Shown here piece by piece: positions 1 through 5,819 of a stretch of DNA of 7,195 nt. The first letter of the stretch is position 1. Each line of letters begins with the position of its first letter. The notes under the pieces are model-generated. The model made no database searches. It saw only the letters and a program-made list of their open reading frames with translations, and was not told the DNA's origin. A program made the translations under genes and the position numbers. The DNA is taken from contig DAIDTL010000053.1 of NCBI GenBank assembly GCA_027457225.1, positions 1 to 7,195 on the forward strand, written 5' to 3'. The DNA comes from Ferrovaceae bacterium (GTDB taxonomy: Bacteria > Pseudomonadota > Gammaproteobacteria > Burkholderiales > Ferrovaceae).

Positions 1-185
1 ATGCGGCACAATACATTGAGACCATTGAAAAACGGCAGGGACTCAAAATCGCCTGTCCTGAAGAAATCGCCTTTCGCAAAGGGATGATCACGGCCTCTGA
101 GATGGAAGCCTTGGCTGTGCGCATGAAAAATAATGGCTATGGGCAGTATTTGTACCGAATTTTGAACGAACAACAGCTGTTCTAG
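1..185 (+). CDS. rfbA: Glucose-1-phosphate thymidylyltransferase, C-terminal end (partial)
   Basis: This is the last 60 residues of a gene that enters from the left edge; the reading frame begins at base 3 and ends at a TAG at 183-185. The enzyme joins glucose-1-phosphate and dTTP to make dTDP-glucose, the first step of dTDP-L-rhamnose synthesis for surface polysaccharide, in the cytoplasm. The tail carries the familiar RmlA C-terminal pattern: YIETIEKRQGLKIACPEEIA, then a KNNGYGQYL motif close to the end. The N-terminal nucleotidyltransferase core lies outside the window. The stop overlaps the stop of the oppositely oriented regulator gene by 4 bases (182-185), so the two genes converge with no spacer. 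Identity as an RmlA-family protein is clear; rfbA versus a duplicate such as rffH cannot be separated from this fragment. Confidence 0.9.
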   Translation, partial: AAQYIETIEKRQGLKIACPEEIAFRKGMITASEMEALAVRMKNNGYGQYLYRILNEQQLF

Positions 186-910
186 ACGCCACGAACCCGA
201 AGCATCGGTTCGGCCACGCTTCCAAAGCGATAGCCCTCCCCTCGAACGGATTTGATCAGGATTTCTCGGGGATTAACCTTGCGCAGTTTGCAGCGCAGGC
301 TGGACACCATAACATCCACTGATCGGTCCAGGATATTCAAAGGTCGGCCACAAATCATGCTGGCAATGGTGTCGCGACCAATCACACGATTGCCGCTTTC
401 AACCAGGCAAACCAGCAGGTCGAATTCGCGGCTGGTCAGCGCAATTTGAGTACCCTCACCCCAGCTTAGTGTTCTTCGGCATTTGTCCAGGGTAAATCCA
501 GAAAACTGGACCAAGGCATGGCTCATGGCCTGACGGGGATGATGCAGTCGCTGCATGAGGCGTCTTGCCCTGGCAGTCAGTTCCCGAACGTCTAGCGGTT
601 TGGAAAGATAATCGTCCGCGCCCATTTCGATGCCGAGTATCCGATCCAGTACTGCACCTCTCCCGCTGATCACCATGATGCCCATTGCTGGGTGCGTCTC
701 TCTTGCGTAACGCACAAAATCAAGGCCGTTATCGTCTGGCCCCAAGGTAAGATCGACCAGAGCCAGTTCAAATTGAAACTGATGTACCAGGGACTTTGCA
801 TGGGATATGGAGGTGCAATGAATGAGCTCAAACCCTTCATGACATAGTACGTGCCTGAATAGCCGAACCAACTGCAGATCATCTTCCAGAATCAGTACAA
901 ATATTGTCAT
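182..910 (-). CDS. OmpR/PhoB-family two-component response regulator
   Basis: A 242-residue DNA-binding response regulator, the usual length for the family. The receiver domain (about 3-120) has the acidic pocket E9-D10-D11, phospho-acceptor D53, switch residue S82, and the Y101/K104-P105 end, so all phosphotransfer residues are present. The winged-helix output domain (about 132-232) shows LTSREFDLLVCLVESG, the recognition-helix region DRSVDVMVSSLRCKL and the wing SVRGEGYRFG. The loop after D53 (LTLGPDDNG) is one residue longer than the common LxLPxxDG form. No histidine kinase is in the window, so the signal and partner are unknown. The gene runs away from nadB and shares a 169-base intergenic region with it; paired repeats there are candidate sites for autoregulation. 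The ATG at 908-910 has only a weak GGAT-like ribosome site. Which regulator of the family it is cannot be told; a specific name would be a guess. Confidence 0.95.
   Translation of the reverse strand: MTIFVLILEDDLQLVRLFRHVLCHEGFELIHCTSISHAKSLVHQFQFELALVDLTLGPDDNGLDFVRYARETHPAMGIMVISGRGAVLDRILGIEMGADDYLSKPLDVRELTARARRLMQRLHHPRQAMSHALVQFSGFTLDKCRRTLSWGEGTQIALTSREFDLLVCLVESGNRVIGRDTIASMICGRPLNILDRSVDVMVSSLRCKLRKVNPREILIKSVRGEGYRFGSVAEPMLRVRGV
192..212. repeat. Bulged hairpin across the convergent rfbA/regulator ends
   Basis: CGAA (192-195) and CCGA (197-200) pair with TCGG (205-208) and TTCG (209-212) around an AGCA loop, giving an 8-bp stem with one bulged C at 196. It lies 6 bases past the rfbA stop and inside the last codons of the response regulator. 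There is no T-run on either strand after it, so it is not an intrinsic terminator by sequence. It may protect or define the rfbA mRNA end, or be a chance product of coding sequence. Confidence 0.3.
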
Positions 911-947
911 TGTCTAGATCCAAATCATTTTGGCAATTACACTTCGA

Positions 948-970
948 CTTCCCAAAACCCTCCGGGGAAG
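948..970. repeat. Inverted repeat CTTCCC-N11-GGGAAG in divergent intergenic region
   Basis: CTTCCC at 948-953 and GGGAAG at 965-970 are perfect 6-bp arms around an 11-base spacer. The centre-to-centre distance is 17 bases. It sits between the response regulator and nadB and could be an operator dyad or a small leader hairpin of the regulator transcript. Function is inferred from position only. Confidence 0.35.
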
Positions 971-984
971 ATACTAAAAGATAC
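968..984. promoter_or_regulatory. Direct repeat AAGATAC, 10-bp period: candidate response-regulator site
   Basis: The heptamer AAGATAC occurs at 968-974 and again at 978-984, exactly 10 bases apart, so both copies face the same side of the helix. OmpR/PhoB-family proteins usually bind as head-to-tail dimers to direct repeats with a 10-11 bp period, and a gene of that family starts 58 bases away. On the minus strand a TGTAAT (936-941) is a possible -10 for the regulator without a recognisable -35 hexamer; the repeats lie just upstream of where the -35 would be, as at activator-dependent promoters. Assignment is inference. Confidence 0.35.
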
Positions 985-1023
985 AAATATATTTTTGTTT
1001 GTGTTTTTGTGAGGATTTGTCCT

Positions 1024-1039
1024 GCCCACTGCACTGGGC
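1024..1039. repeat. GC-rich dyad in the nadB leader
   Basis: GCCCA (1024-1028) and TGGGC (1035-1039) are perfect arms around CTGCAC, with a TGCA palindromic centre, so 14 of 16 positions are symmetric. It lies about 40 bases before the preferred nadB start. It could be an operator for nadB or a leader hairpin; no match to a known NAD-regulator site is claimed. Confidence 0.3.
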
Positions 1040-1079
1040 TTGTGACACGGCACCGCTCGACGCATACTGGCGGTTTAGA

Positions 1080-2681
1080 TTGAATTCTTTCATTTCCGGG
1101 GCCTTTTCTCTGAACTCCTTCGACGTCATCATCGTTGGTAGCGGCTTGGCTGGCGCAACGGCTGCGCTTCGCCTGGCGCAACACTTCCGGGTAGCCGTCC
1201 TCACCAAACGCTCCTTGGAAGACGGGGCCAGTGGCTGGGCTCAAGGAGGTATTGCAGCTGTTATCGGCAAGAACGACAGCTTTGACTCCCATGTGGAAGA
1301 CACCTTGAAAGCTGGGGCCGGTTTATGCGACCCGGAAGCCACGAGATTTATTGTGGAGCATGCGCCGGATGCGATTCGCTGGCTCAGTGAACAAGGGGTC
1401 CCGTTCACCCTGGAAGAGGGACATCTACACCTGACCCGCGAAGGGGGCCATACCCACCGTCGCATTGTCCATGCCGCGGATGCCACAGGAGCAGCAGTAC
1501 AAAACCAACTCTACCCGAAGCTGAAGGCGCATCCCAACATCACCCTCTTCGATCACTACATGCTGGTGGATCTCATTACCACCGGCAAATTGAAGCAAAT
1601 TGGCAAGCGCTGCCTGGGTCTATATGCGCTTAATGAACTGACTGGAGAGGTCGAAACCTTCTCCGCAGGACACACTATCCTGGCAACCGGCGGCGCCGGA
1701 AAGGTTTATCTCTACACCACCAATCCGGATACTGCGACCGGCGATGGGATTGCTTCCGCATGGCGCGCCGGGTGCCGGGTAGGCAATATGGAGTTCATTC
1801 AGTTTCATCCTACCTGTTTGTACCACCCCCATGCCAAATCGTTTCTGATTTCAGAAGCAGTCCGTGGTGAAGGGGGTGTTCTGAGACTTCCCGATGGGAC
1901 GCGCTTCATGCCAGATCATGATCAGCGCGCTGAACTGGCATCGCGGGATATCGTGGCCCGCGCCATCGACTTTGAGATGAAACGCCATGGTGTCGATTGT
2001 GTATACCTGGACATTACCCATAAGGGCGAAGCGTTCATTCGGGAACATTTTCCAACGATTTACCAACGTTGTCTGGCTCTCGGAATCGACATGGCCCGCG
2101 ATCCTATCCCGGTAGTCCCCGCAGCCCATTACACCTGTGGGGGTATCGTAACGGATCTCTCCGGACGAACCGATCTCGATCGGCTGTATGCCGTTGGCGA
2201 AACTGCCTATACCGGCCTGCATGGGGCCAATCGATTGGCCAGCAATTCCTTGCTGGAATGTGTCGTTATGGCTACCGCCGCAAGTCAATATATCCAGGCA
2301 ACGCCCTCCTCTCCGGTGTCTCAGTTGCCTGCTTGGGACAGCAGCCAGGTTACCGATGCCGATGAAGAAGTGGTGATTTCCCACAACTGGGATGAATTGC
2401 GACGGTTCATGTGGGACTACGTAGGTATTGTTCGCACCGATAAGCGTTTGGAACGGGCTGCCCACCGGTTAAAATTATTGTCAGAAGAGATTCTGGAATT
2501 TTATGCCAACTTTCATGTCAGCCGCGATTTGTTGGAGCTGCGCAATCTGGTTATGGTGTCCGAACTGATTGTGCGTTCTGCTCAATCGCGCCATGAAAGC
2601 AGAGGCCTGCACTATAGCCGTGATTATCCTTTTACCCTGGATAAGGCAGAACCCACCATCTGCCCCGGGATGGACGAATGA
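1080..2681 (+). CDS. nadB: L-aspartate oxidase
   Basis: A flavoprotein of 533 residues (E. coli NadB has 540) that oxidises L-aspartate to iminoaspartate, the first step of de novo NAD synthesis, in the cytoplasm; it can use oxygen or fumarate as acceptor. The FAD-binding motif GSGLAG is at 20-25, followed by SGWAQGGIAAV (51-61), HTHRRIVHAAD (124-134), FHPT with H243, SRDIVARAID with R289, HYTCGG with H350 and GLHGANRLASNSLLEC with R385. These match E. coli H244, R290, H351 and R386. A helical C-terminal domain with MWDYVGIVR and a family-typical tail follows. There is no ATG or GTG between the upstream in-frame stop (975-977) and the FAD motif. I chose the TTG at 1080 because it leaves 14 residues before DVIIVGSG and has a weak GGCGG 6 bases upstream; TTG at 999 or 1017 would add up to 27 residues that do not look like NadB. 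It converges with the beta-barrel/nadA/nadC operon. Confidence 0.95.
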   Translation: MNSFISGAFSLNSFDVIIVGSGLAGATAALRLAQHFRVAVLTKRSLEDGASGWAQGGIAAVIGKNDSFDSHVEDTLKAGAGLCDPEATRFIVEHAPDAIRWLSEQGVPFTLEEGHLHLTREGGHTHRRIVHAADATGAAVQNQLYPKLKAHPNITLFDHYMLVDLITTGKLKQIGKRCLGLYALNELTGEVETFSAGHTILATGGAGKVYLYTTNPDTATGDGIASAWRAGCRVGNMEFIQFHPTCLYHPHAKSFLISEAVRGEGGVLRLPDGTRFMPDHDQRAELASRDIVARAIDFEMKRHGVDCVYLDITHKGEAFIREHFPTIYQRCLALGIDMARDPIPVVPAAHYTCGGIVTDLSGRTDLDRLYAVGETAYTGLHGANRLASNSLLECVVMATAASQYIQATPSSPVSQLPAWDSSQVTDADEEVVISHNWDELRRFMWDYVGIVRTDKRLERAAHRLKLLSEEILEFYANFHVSRDLLELRNLVMVSELIVRSAQSRHESRGLHYSRDYPFTLDKAEPTICPGMDE

Positions 2682-2689
2682 TGTGCGAA

Positions 2690-3721
2690 TCAATGTTGCA
2701 TCGAATAATCATATGTTAGCGTGAGAATCAAACTTTGACTGTTAGTCCCGAACAGATCACCGACTCGTTCGCGTGCCAGGTTGTGAATATAGGCGACGTC
2801 CAGTTTGAAAGCCTCATACTTCGCAGTAAATCCTGCTCCGGGTGAACTCTCGTCCAAGCCAAACCGCACCGCCATCCGATTGGCGTTGAAGTTTTGTTCA
2901 AACCCCAGATTCGGAGCCTCGTAGGTGGTGTTGATCTGGCTCAATACATTTTGACGATGCAATCGGGTGCGTCCCACATCCACGAGTGCTCCTTCCCAAG
3001 GGGCAAAAGAAGTTCCGATTCGATACTCGCTCGATTGAGCGATACCTTCTGCTGTACCGGATGCATCGGTTCGTCGCTCCTGATCTCGATTTAGCAAACC
3101 TCTGAAGCCGACTAACCAGCTCGATTCCGGATCTTGCCAGACCACCCCGTACCCCCCAGAAGGTCGCCATGCCGTCTGATAGTGCGCCGTCTTGGTGGGG
3201 TCGGATTCGGATTGTGCGTAAAACTGCGATACTTCATGGGACAACAGCAACCCCGCTGAAAATCCATTGCCTAGCGGCATGGCCATTTTGGTAAAAAAAG
3301 CCTGATTGCTCCCCTGCCCTGTAGCCCACGTCCGCGCTGAACCCCAGCCAGGAGTATCTGTGAAAAAATGAATGTCATTGGAATCTTGCTTCAGAGCAAC
3401 GACATAGATCGTCAAGTCATGCCACAGCAAAGGCGAAGTGGCACCTGCAGCTGAAAAATGAAAGTCATTGCCATTGGCATACCCCGTATCACCCGCATCC
3501 ACCAAAGCAGAGTCGTGATCCTTCCATACCAGCGCGTAATTTCCCCAGGTAGCTCCATCTCCCCCAAACCCGATGGATCGGACTCCCTTTTTAATCTGAC
3601 CTGATGCAAATTCTCTCATGGCAAGCTCTGGAGCATCGGCAACAGCTCTTGAGGAAACCAACAGAAGTAATGTCGATAAGCTGATGCACCGCCAGCGTCG
3701 GAACGTTGCAATCGCGGGCAT
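2690..3721 (-). CDS. Predicted outer-membrane beta-barrel protein, function unknown
   Basis: A 343-residue protein of no family I can name. The N-terminus is a good Sec signal peptide: a basic stretch (R8, R9, R11), a hydrophobic core ISLSTLLLLVSS (13-24) and a likely cut after A28 (AVA|D). The mature part has no long hydrophobic helix but many alternating polar/hydrophobic, aromatic-rich segments, for example LTIYVVAL, WLVGFRGLL, FKLDVAYIH and the final SLILTLTYDY, as expected of barrel strands. An early RSIGFGGDGATWGNYALVW segment resembles the Gly-rich N-terminal strand of FadL/PorV-like outer-membrane proteins, but only loosely. The usual terminal aromatic residue is absent: the protein ends YDYSMQH. 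The ATG at 3719-3721 lies 4 bases after the nadA stop, with no clear ribosome site, so translation is probably coupled to nadA. The frame stays open 55 codons further into nadA, but only this start gives an N-terminal signal peptide. It could carry a NAD precursor or simply share the transcript. Confidence 0.75.
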   Translation of the reverse strand: MPAIATFRRWRCISLSTLLLLVSSRAVADAPELAMREFASGQIKKGVRSIGFGGDGATWGNYALVWKDHDSALVDAGDTGYANGNDFHFSAAGATSPLLWHDLTIYVVALKQDSNDIHFFTDTPGWGSARTWATGQGSNQAFFTKMAMPLGNGFSAGLLLSHEVSQFYAQSESDPTKTAHYQTAWRPSGGYGVVWQDPESSWLVGFRGLLNRDQERRTDASGTAEGIAQSSEYRIGTSFAPWEGALVDVGRTRLHRQNVLSQINTTYEAPNLGFEQNFNANRMAVRFGLDESSPGAGFTAKYEAFKLDVAYIHNLARERVGDLFGTNSQSLILTLTYDYSMQH

Positions 3722-3725
3722 AAAG

Positions 3726-4814
3726 TCAGGCAGCGCCAATATTACGCACAATCCCTGAGCCCGCTTGGGGCCCTGTGAAATCAAGCATGCGTTGAATCGG
3801 TTTGCGGGCCGCTGCGGCGAGTTCGGGCGCAACCTCGATCGCATTGCCCCTGGTCTGAAGCACTTCCAACAGGTTTTCCAGGCCATTCATGGCCATCCAG
3901 GGGCAGTGGGCACAACTACGACAAGTCGCGCTGGTGCCGGCTGTAGGCGCTTCGATAAAAAGTTTTCCGGGGTTTTGCCGACGCAGCTTATGCATCATGC
4001 CGTTGTCCGTCGCCACAATAAACGTGCGGGCAGGCAATGTGGATGCTGCTTTCAAAATCGCTGAAGTGGATCCGACAACATCTGCCAGGGCAATTACTGC
4101 AGCAGGCGACTCCGGATGAACCAGGACTGCTGCTTCGGGATGAAGACGTATCAAGTCAGCCAGTTCATGGGCCTTGAATTCGTCATGAACGACACAGGAA
4201 CCGCGCCAAAGCAACATATCCGCTCCGGTTTGGGATTGAACGTACTCGCCAAGATGCTTGTCGGGTGCCCACAATATCTTTTTGCCCTGTTCATGCAAAT
4301 GTCTCACGATACCCACGGCGCAACTGGAGGTCACCACCCAATCAGATCGCGCCTTCACAGCAGCACTCGTATTGGCGTAGACCACAACTGTTCGGTCCGG
4401 GTTCTGCTCACAGAATGCTGAAAATTCATCCACAGGGCAACCCAGGTCCAACGAACAGTTGGCTTCGAGCGTCGGCATCAGGACGGTTTTTTCATTGGAA
4501 AGGATTTTGGCGGTCTCCCCCATAAACCGTACCCCCGCAACAACCAGCGTGCTGGCCGAGTGGTTTTTGCCAAATCGGGCCATTTCCAGAGAATCTGCCA
4601 CCAGACCTCCGGTTTCTTCGGCCAGATCCTGCAAATCTGGATGAACATAGTAATGAGAAACCAGCACTGCATTTTCGGCCTTAAGCTGGGCTTTGATCAG
4701 ACTTTGCAGCGCTTGGCGACGTCCAGGGGCAGGCTCTTCCGGGAGACTGGCCCAGGCGTGGTGCGTATCGCAGGTAGCGGGACGCTCATATTCTACATCA
4801 ATAATATTATTCAT
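3726..4814 (-). CDS. nadA: Quinolinate synthase (4Fe-4S)
   Basis: The 362-residue enzyme condenses iminoaspartate from NadB with dihydroxyacetone phosphate to give quinolinate, the second step of de novo NAD synthesis. The three expected cluster ligands are C120 (EANCSLDLGCP), C207 (WRGSCVVHDEF) and C304 (CRSCAHCPWMAMN); each is offset by exactly 7 from E. coli C113, C200 and C297. Other family marks are the paired-tyrosine HYY near residue 55, ADSLEMARF (73-81), RFMGETAKIL (96-105), YANTSAAVKARSDW (146-159), WAPDKHLGEYV (182-192), HPES (233-236) and ATDNGMMHKL (268-277). The CxxCxxC at 298-304 also keeps C298 and C301, the pair that forms a regulatory disulfide in the E. coli enzyme. The start ATG overlaps the end of nadC by 8 bases and has no evident Shine-Dalgarno, which suggests translational coupling. 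The unknown barrel gene follows after 4 bases. Identification is secure. Confidence 0.97.
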   Translation of the reverse strand: MNNIIDVEYERPATCDTHHAWASLPEEPAPGRRQALQSLIKAQLKAENAVLVSHYYVHPDLQDLAEETGGLVADSLEMARFGKNHSASTLVVAGVRFMGETAKILSNEKTVLMPTLEANCSLDLGCPVDEFSAFCEQNPDRTVVVYANTSAAVKARSDWVVTSSCAVGIVRHLHEQGKKILWAPDKHLGEYVQSQTGADMLLWRGSCVVHDEFKAHELADLIRLHPEAAVLVHPESPAAVIALADVVGSTSAILKAASTLPARTFIVATDNGMMHKLRRQNPGKLFIEAPTAGTSATCRSCAHCPWMAMNGLENLLEVLQTRGNAIEVAPELAAAARKPIQRMLDFTGPQAGSGIVRNIGAA

Positions 4815-5664
4815 CTATTTGAAATATCATTGAAAAATCAACTGCCTTAATGTCTTTTGTCAGGCTTCCAACCGAAATCCGATCCACTCCCGTCTCGGCA
4901 ATGGCGCGTACGGTGTCCAGTGTCACCCCTCCTGAAACTTCCAGAATTGCCCGGCCCCCGGTCATGCCAACCGCTTGATGTTGCTGCGCCAGCGTCATGT
5001 TGTCCAGAAGAATCATCGGAGCGCCTGCTGCAAGCGCCTCCTTCAATTCCAGTAACGTCTCGACCTCCACCTGCACAAAAACGCCTGAGGGGGCGGTAAC
5101 CAGGGCCTTTTCCACGGCAGCGGCGAGACCGCCGGTCGTAACAATGTGATTTTCCTTGATCAGGATTCCGTCATAAAGACCCATCCGATGGTTGGTGCCA
5201 CCCCCAACGCGCACGGCGTATTTTTCAGCCAAACGCAGTCCGGGAAGGGTTTTTCGGGTATCCACAATTTGGGCGCGGCAACCTGCCACGGCTTGCACAA
5301 AACGATGTGTTTGGGTGGCTACGGCCGAGAGTGTTTGCAGAAAATTAAGCGCCGTTCGTTCTGCAGTCAATAAAGACCGTGCAGGCCCGTGTACCGTCAC
5401 CACGGTCTGGTCAGGCTGTACCTGCGCCCCTTCCCCGGTGTGCCACTCAATTTTGACGGACCCACCCACTTGTTCAAAAGCGGCTTCAAACCAGGCTTGC
5501 CCGCACAGAATGGCAGCCTCACGAACTGTCACGGTCGCGTGGGCATAAAGTGCTTCAGGCATCAGTGCTGCCGTGCGGTCGCCGCTGCCGACGTCTTCTT
5601 CCAAGGCCGCCCGGACCTGCTCGGTTATATTCGCCACAGGGGGCGGGTTGTTAGGGGCACCCAT
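4807..5664 (-). CDS. nadC: Nicotinate-nucleotide pyrophosphorylase (carboxylating), quinolinate phosphoribosyltransferase
   Basis: The 285-residue type II phosphoribosyltransferase converts quinolinate and PRPP to nicotinate mononucleotide, CO2 and pyrophosphate, the third step of de novo NAD synthesis. An N-terminal domain with EEDVGSGDRTAALMP (22-36) and ERTALNFLQTLSAVAT (102-117) precedes the barrel. The substrate and PRPP site is seen as DTRKTLPGLRLAEKYAVR (135-152), GGGTNHRMGLYDGILIKENH (154-173), VEVET (199-203), LLDN (219-222), EVSGGV (242-247) and ISVGSLTKD near the end. All the usual basic residues (R137, K138, H159, R160, K170) are present. It is the first gene of the nadC-nadA-barrel operon. 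A Shine-Dalgarno AAAAGG (5670-5675) lies 5 bases before the ATG. A perfect palindrome about 30 bases upstream is a candidate operator. Confidence 0.97.
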   Translation of the reverse strand: MGAPNNPPPVANITEQVRAALEEDVGSGDRTAALMPEALYAHATVTVREAAILCGQAWFEAAFEQVGGSVKIEWHTGEGAQVQPDQTVVTVHGPARSLLTAERTALNFLQTLSAVATQTHRFVQAVAGCRAQIVDTRKTLPGLRLAEKYAVRVGGGTNHRMGLYDGILIKENHIVTTGGLAAAVEKALVTAPSGVFVQVEVETLLELKEALAAGAPMILLDNMTLAQQHQAVGMTGGRAILEVSGGVTLDTVRAIAETGVDRISVGSLTKDIKAVDFSMIFQIDE

Positions 5665-5669
5665 ATAAA

Positions 5670-5675
5670 CCTTTT
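5670..5675 (-). promoter_or_regulatory. nadC ribosome binding site
   Basis: On the minus strand AAAAGG sits 5 bases before the ATG at 5662-5664. It is the only clear Shine-Dalgarno in the three-gene nadC-nadA-barrel operon and supports the chosen nadC start. Confidence 0.6.
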
Positions 5676-5693
5676 CTTATTGAAGTTGTCGAA

Positions 5694-5708
5694 AATACTG
5701 ATAGTATT
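5694..5708. promoter_or_regulatory. Perfect palindrome AATACT-GAT-AGTATT, candidate nadC operator
   Basis: Two perfect 6-bp arms flank a 3-base centre, giving a 15-bp dyad centred 37 bases before the nadC start codon. On the minus strand the right arm overlaps a TACTAT (5701-5706) that could act as a -10, with TTGCAT (5722-5727) 15 bases upstream as a poor -35. A repressor bound here would block nadC-nadA transcription. The half-site ATACT recurs before nadB at 971-975. The regulator is unknown; I do not claim a match to a published NAD-regulator motif. Confidence 0.45.
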
Positions 5709-5768
5709 ACACTCTGCTGCGATGCAATAATTGTGGCAGGAATGGGAGCGTTTGCGTAAACTGCCTGC

Positions 5769-5796
5769 GTGACTGTATGTGTTACAGCAGTATGAT
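5769..5796 (+). promoter_or_regulatory. Candidate sigma70-type promoter for panD
   Basis: GTGACT (5769-5774; 4 of 6 to TTGACA) and TATGAT (5791-5796; 5 of 6 to TATAAT) are 16 bases apart. Transcription would start near 5803 and leave a short leader that contains AAAGGG (5811-5816) before the panD ATG. This is the best promoter-like match in the 155-base divergent region, but it was found by eye. Confidence 0.4.
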
Positions 5797-5819
5797 GAAC
5801 TTACCTGGATAAAGGGCCC

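Noticed and set aside
172..181. AACAGCTGTT palindrome at the rfbA end as a terminator
   Set aside because: It is 10 bp with no loop and no following T-run on either strand, so it cannot form an intrinsic terminator.
1851..2465. A 204-codon open frame on the minus strand inside nadB
   Set aside because: It lies wholly antisense to a strongly conserved part of nadB, shows no recognisable motif and is explained by the codon bias of the real gene.
2656..2673. CCATC/GATGG stem near the nadB stop as a terminator
   Set aside because: The arms are only 5 bp, it lies inside the coding sequence and no T-run follows.
3722..3886. An N-terminal extension of the barrel protein by 55 residues into nadA
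   Set aside because: It would overlap the conserved nadA C-terminus out of frame and would bury the signal peptide; the ATG at 3719-3721 fits better.
5735..5765. GGCAG/CTGCC and GTTT-GCGT-AAAC dyads in the panD upstream region
   Set aside because: The arms are 4-5 bp, and one has a 21-base spacer; such pairs are expected by chance.
5665..5819. A NAD- or pantothenate-responsive riboswitch in the nadC/panD region
   Set aside because: The panD leader is only about 17 bases from the proposed start and the nadC leader is also short; no conserved riboswitch fold is visible.
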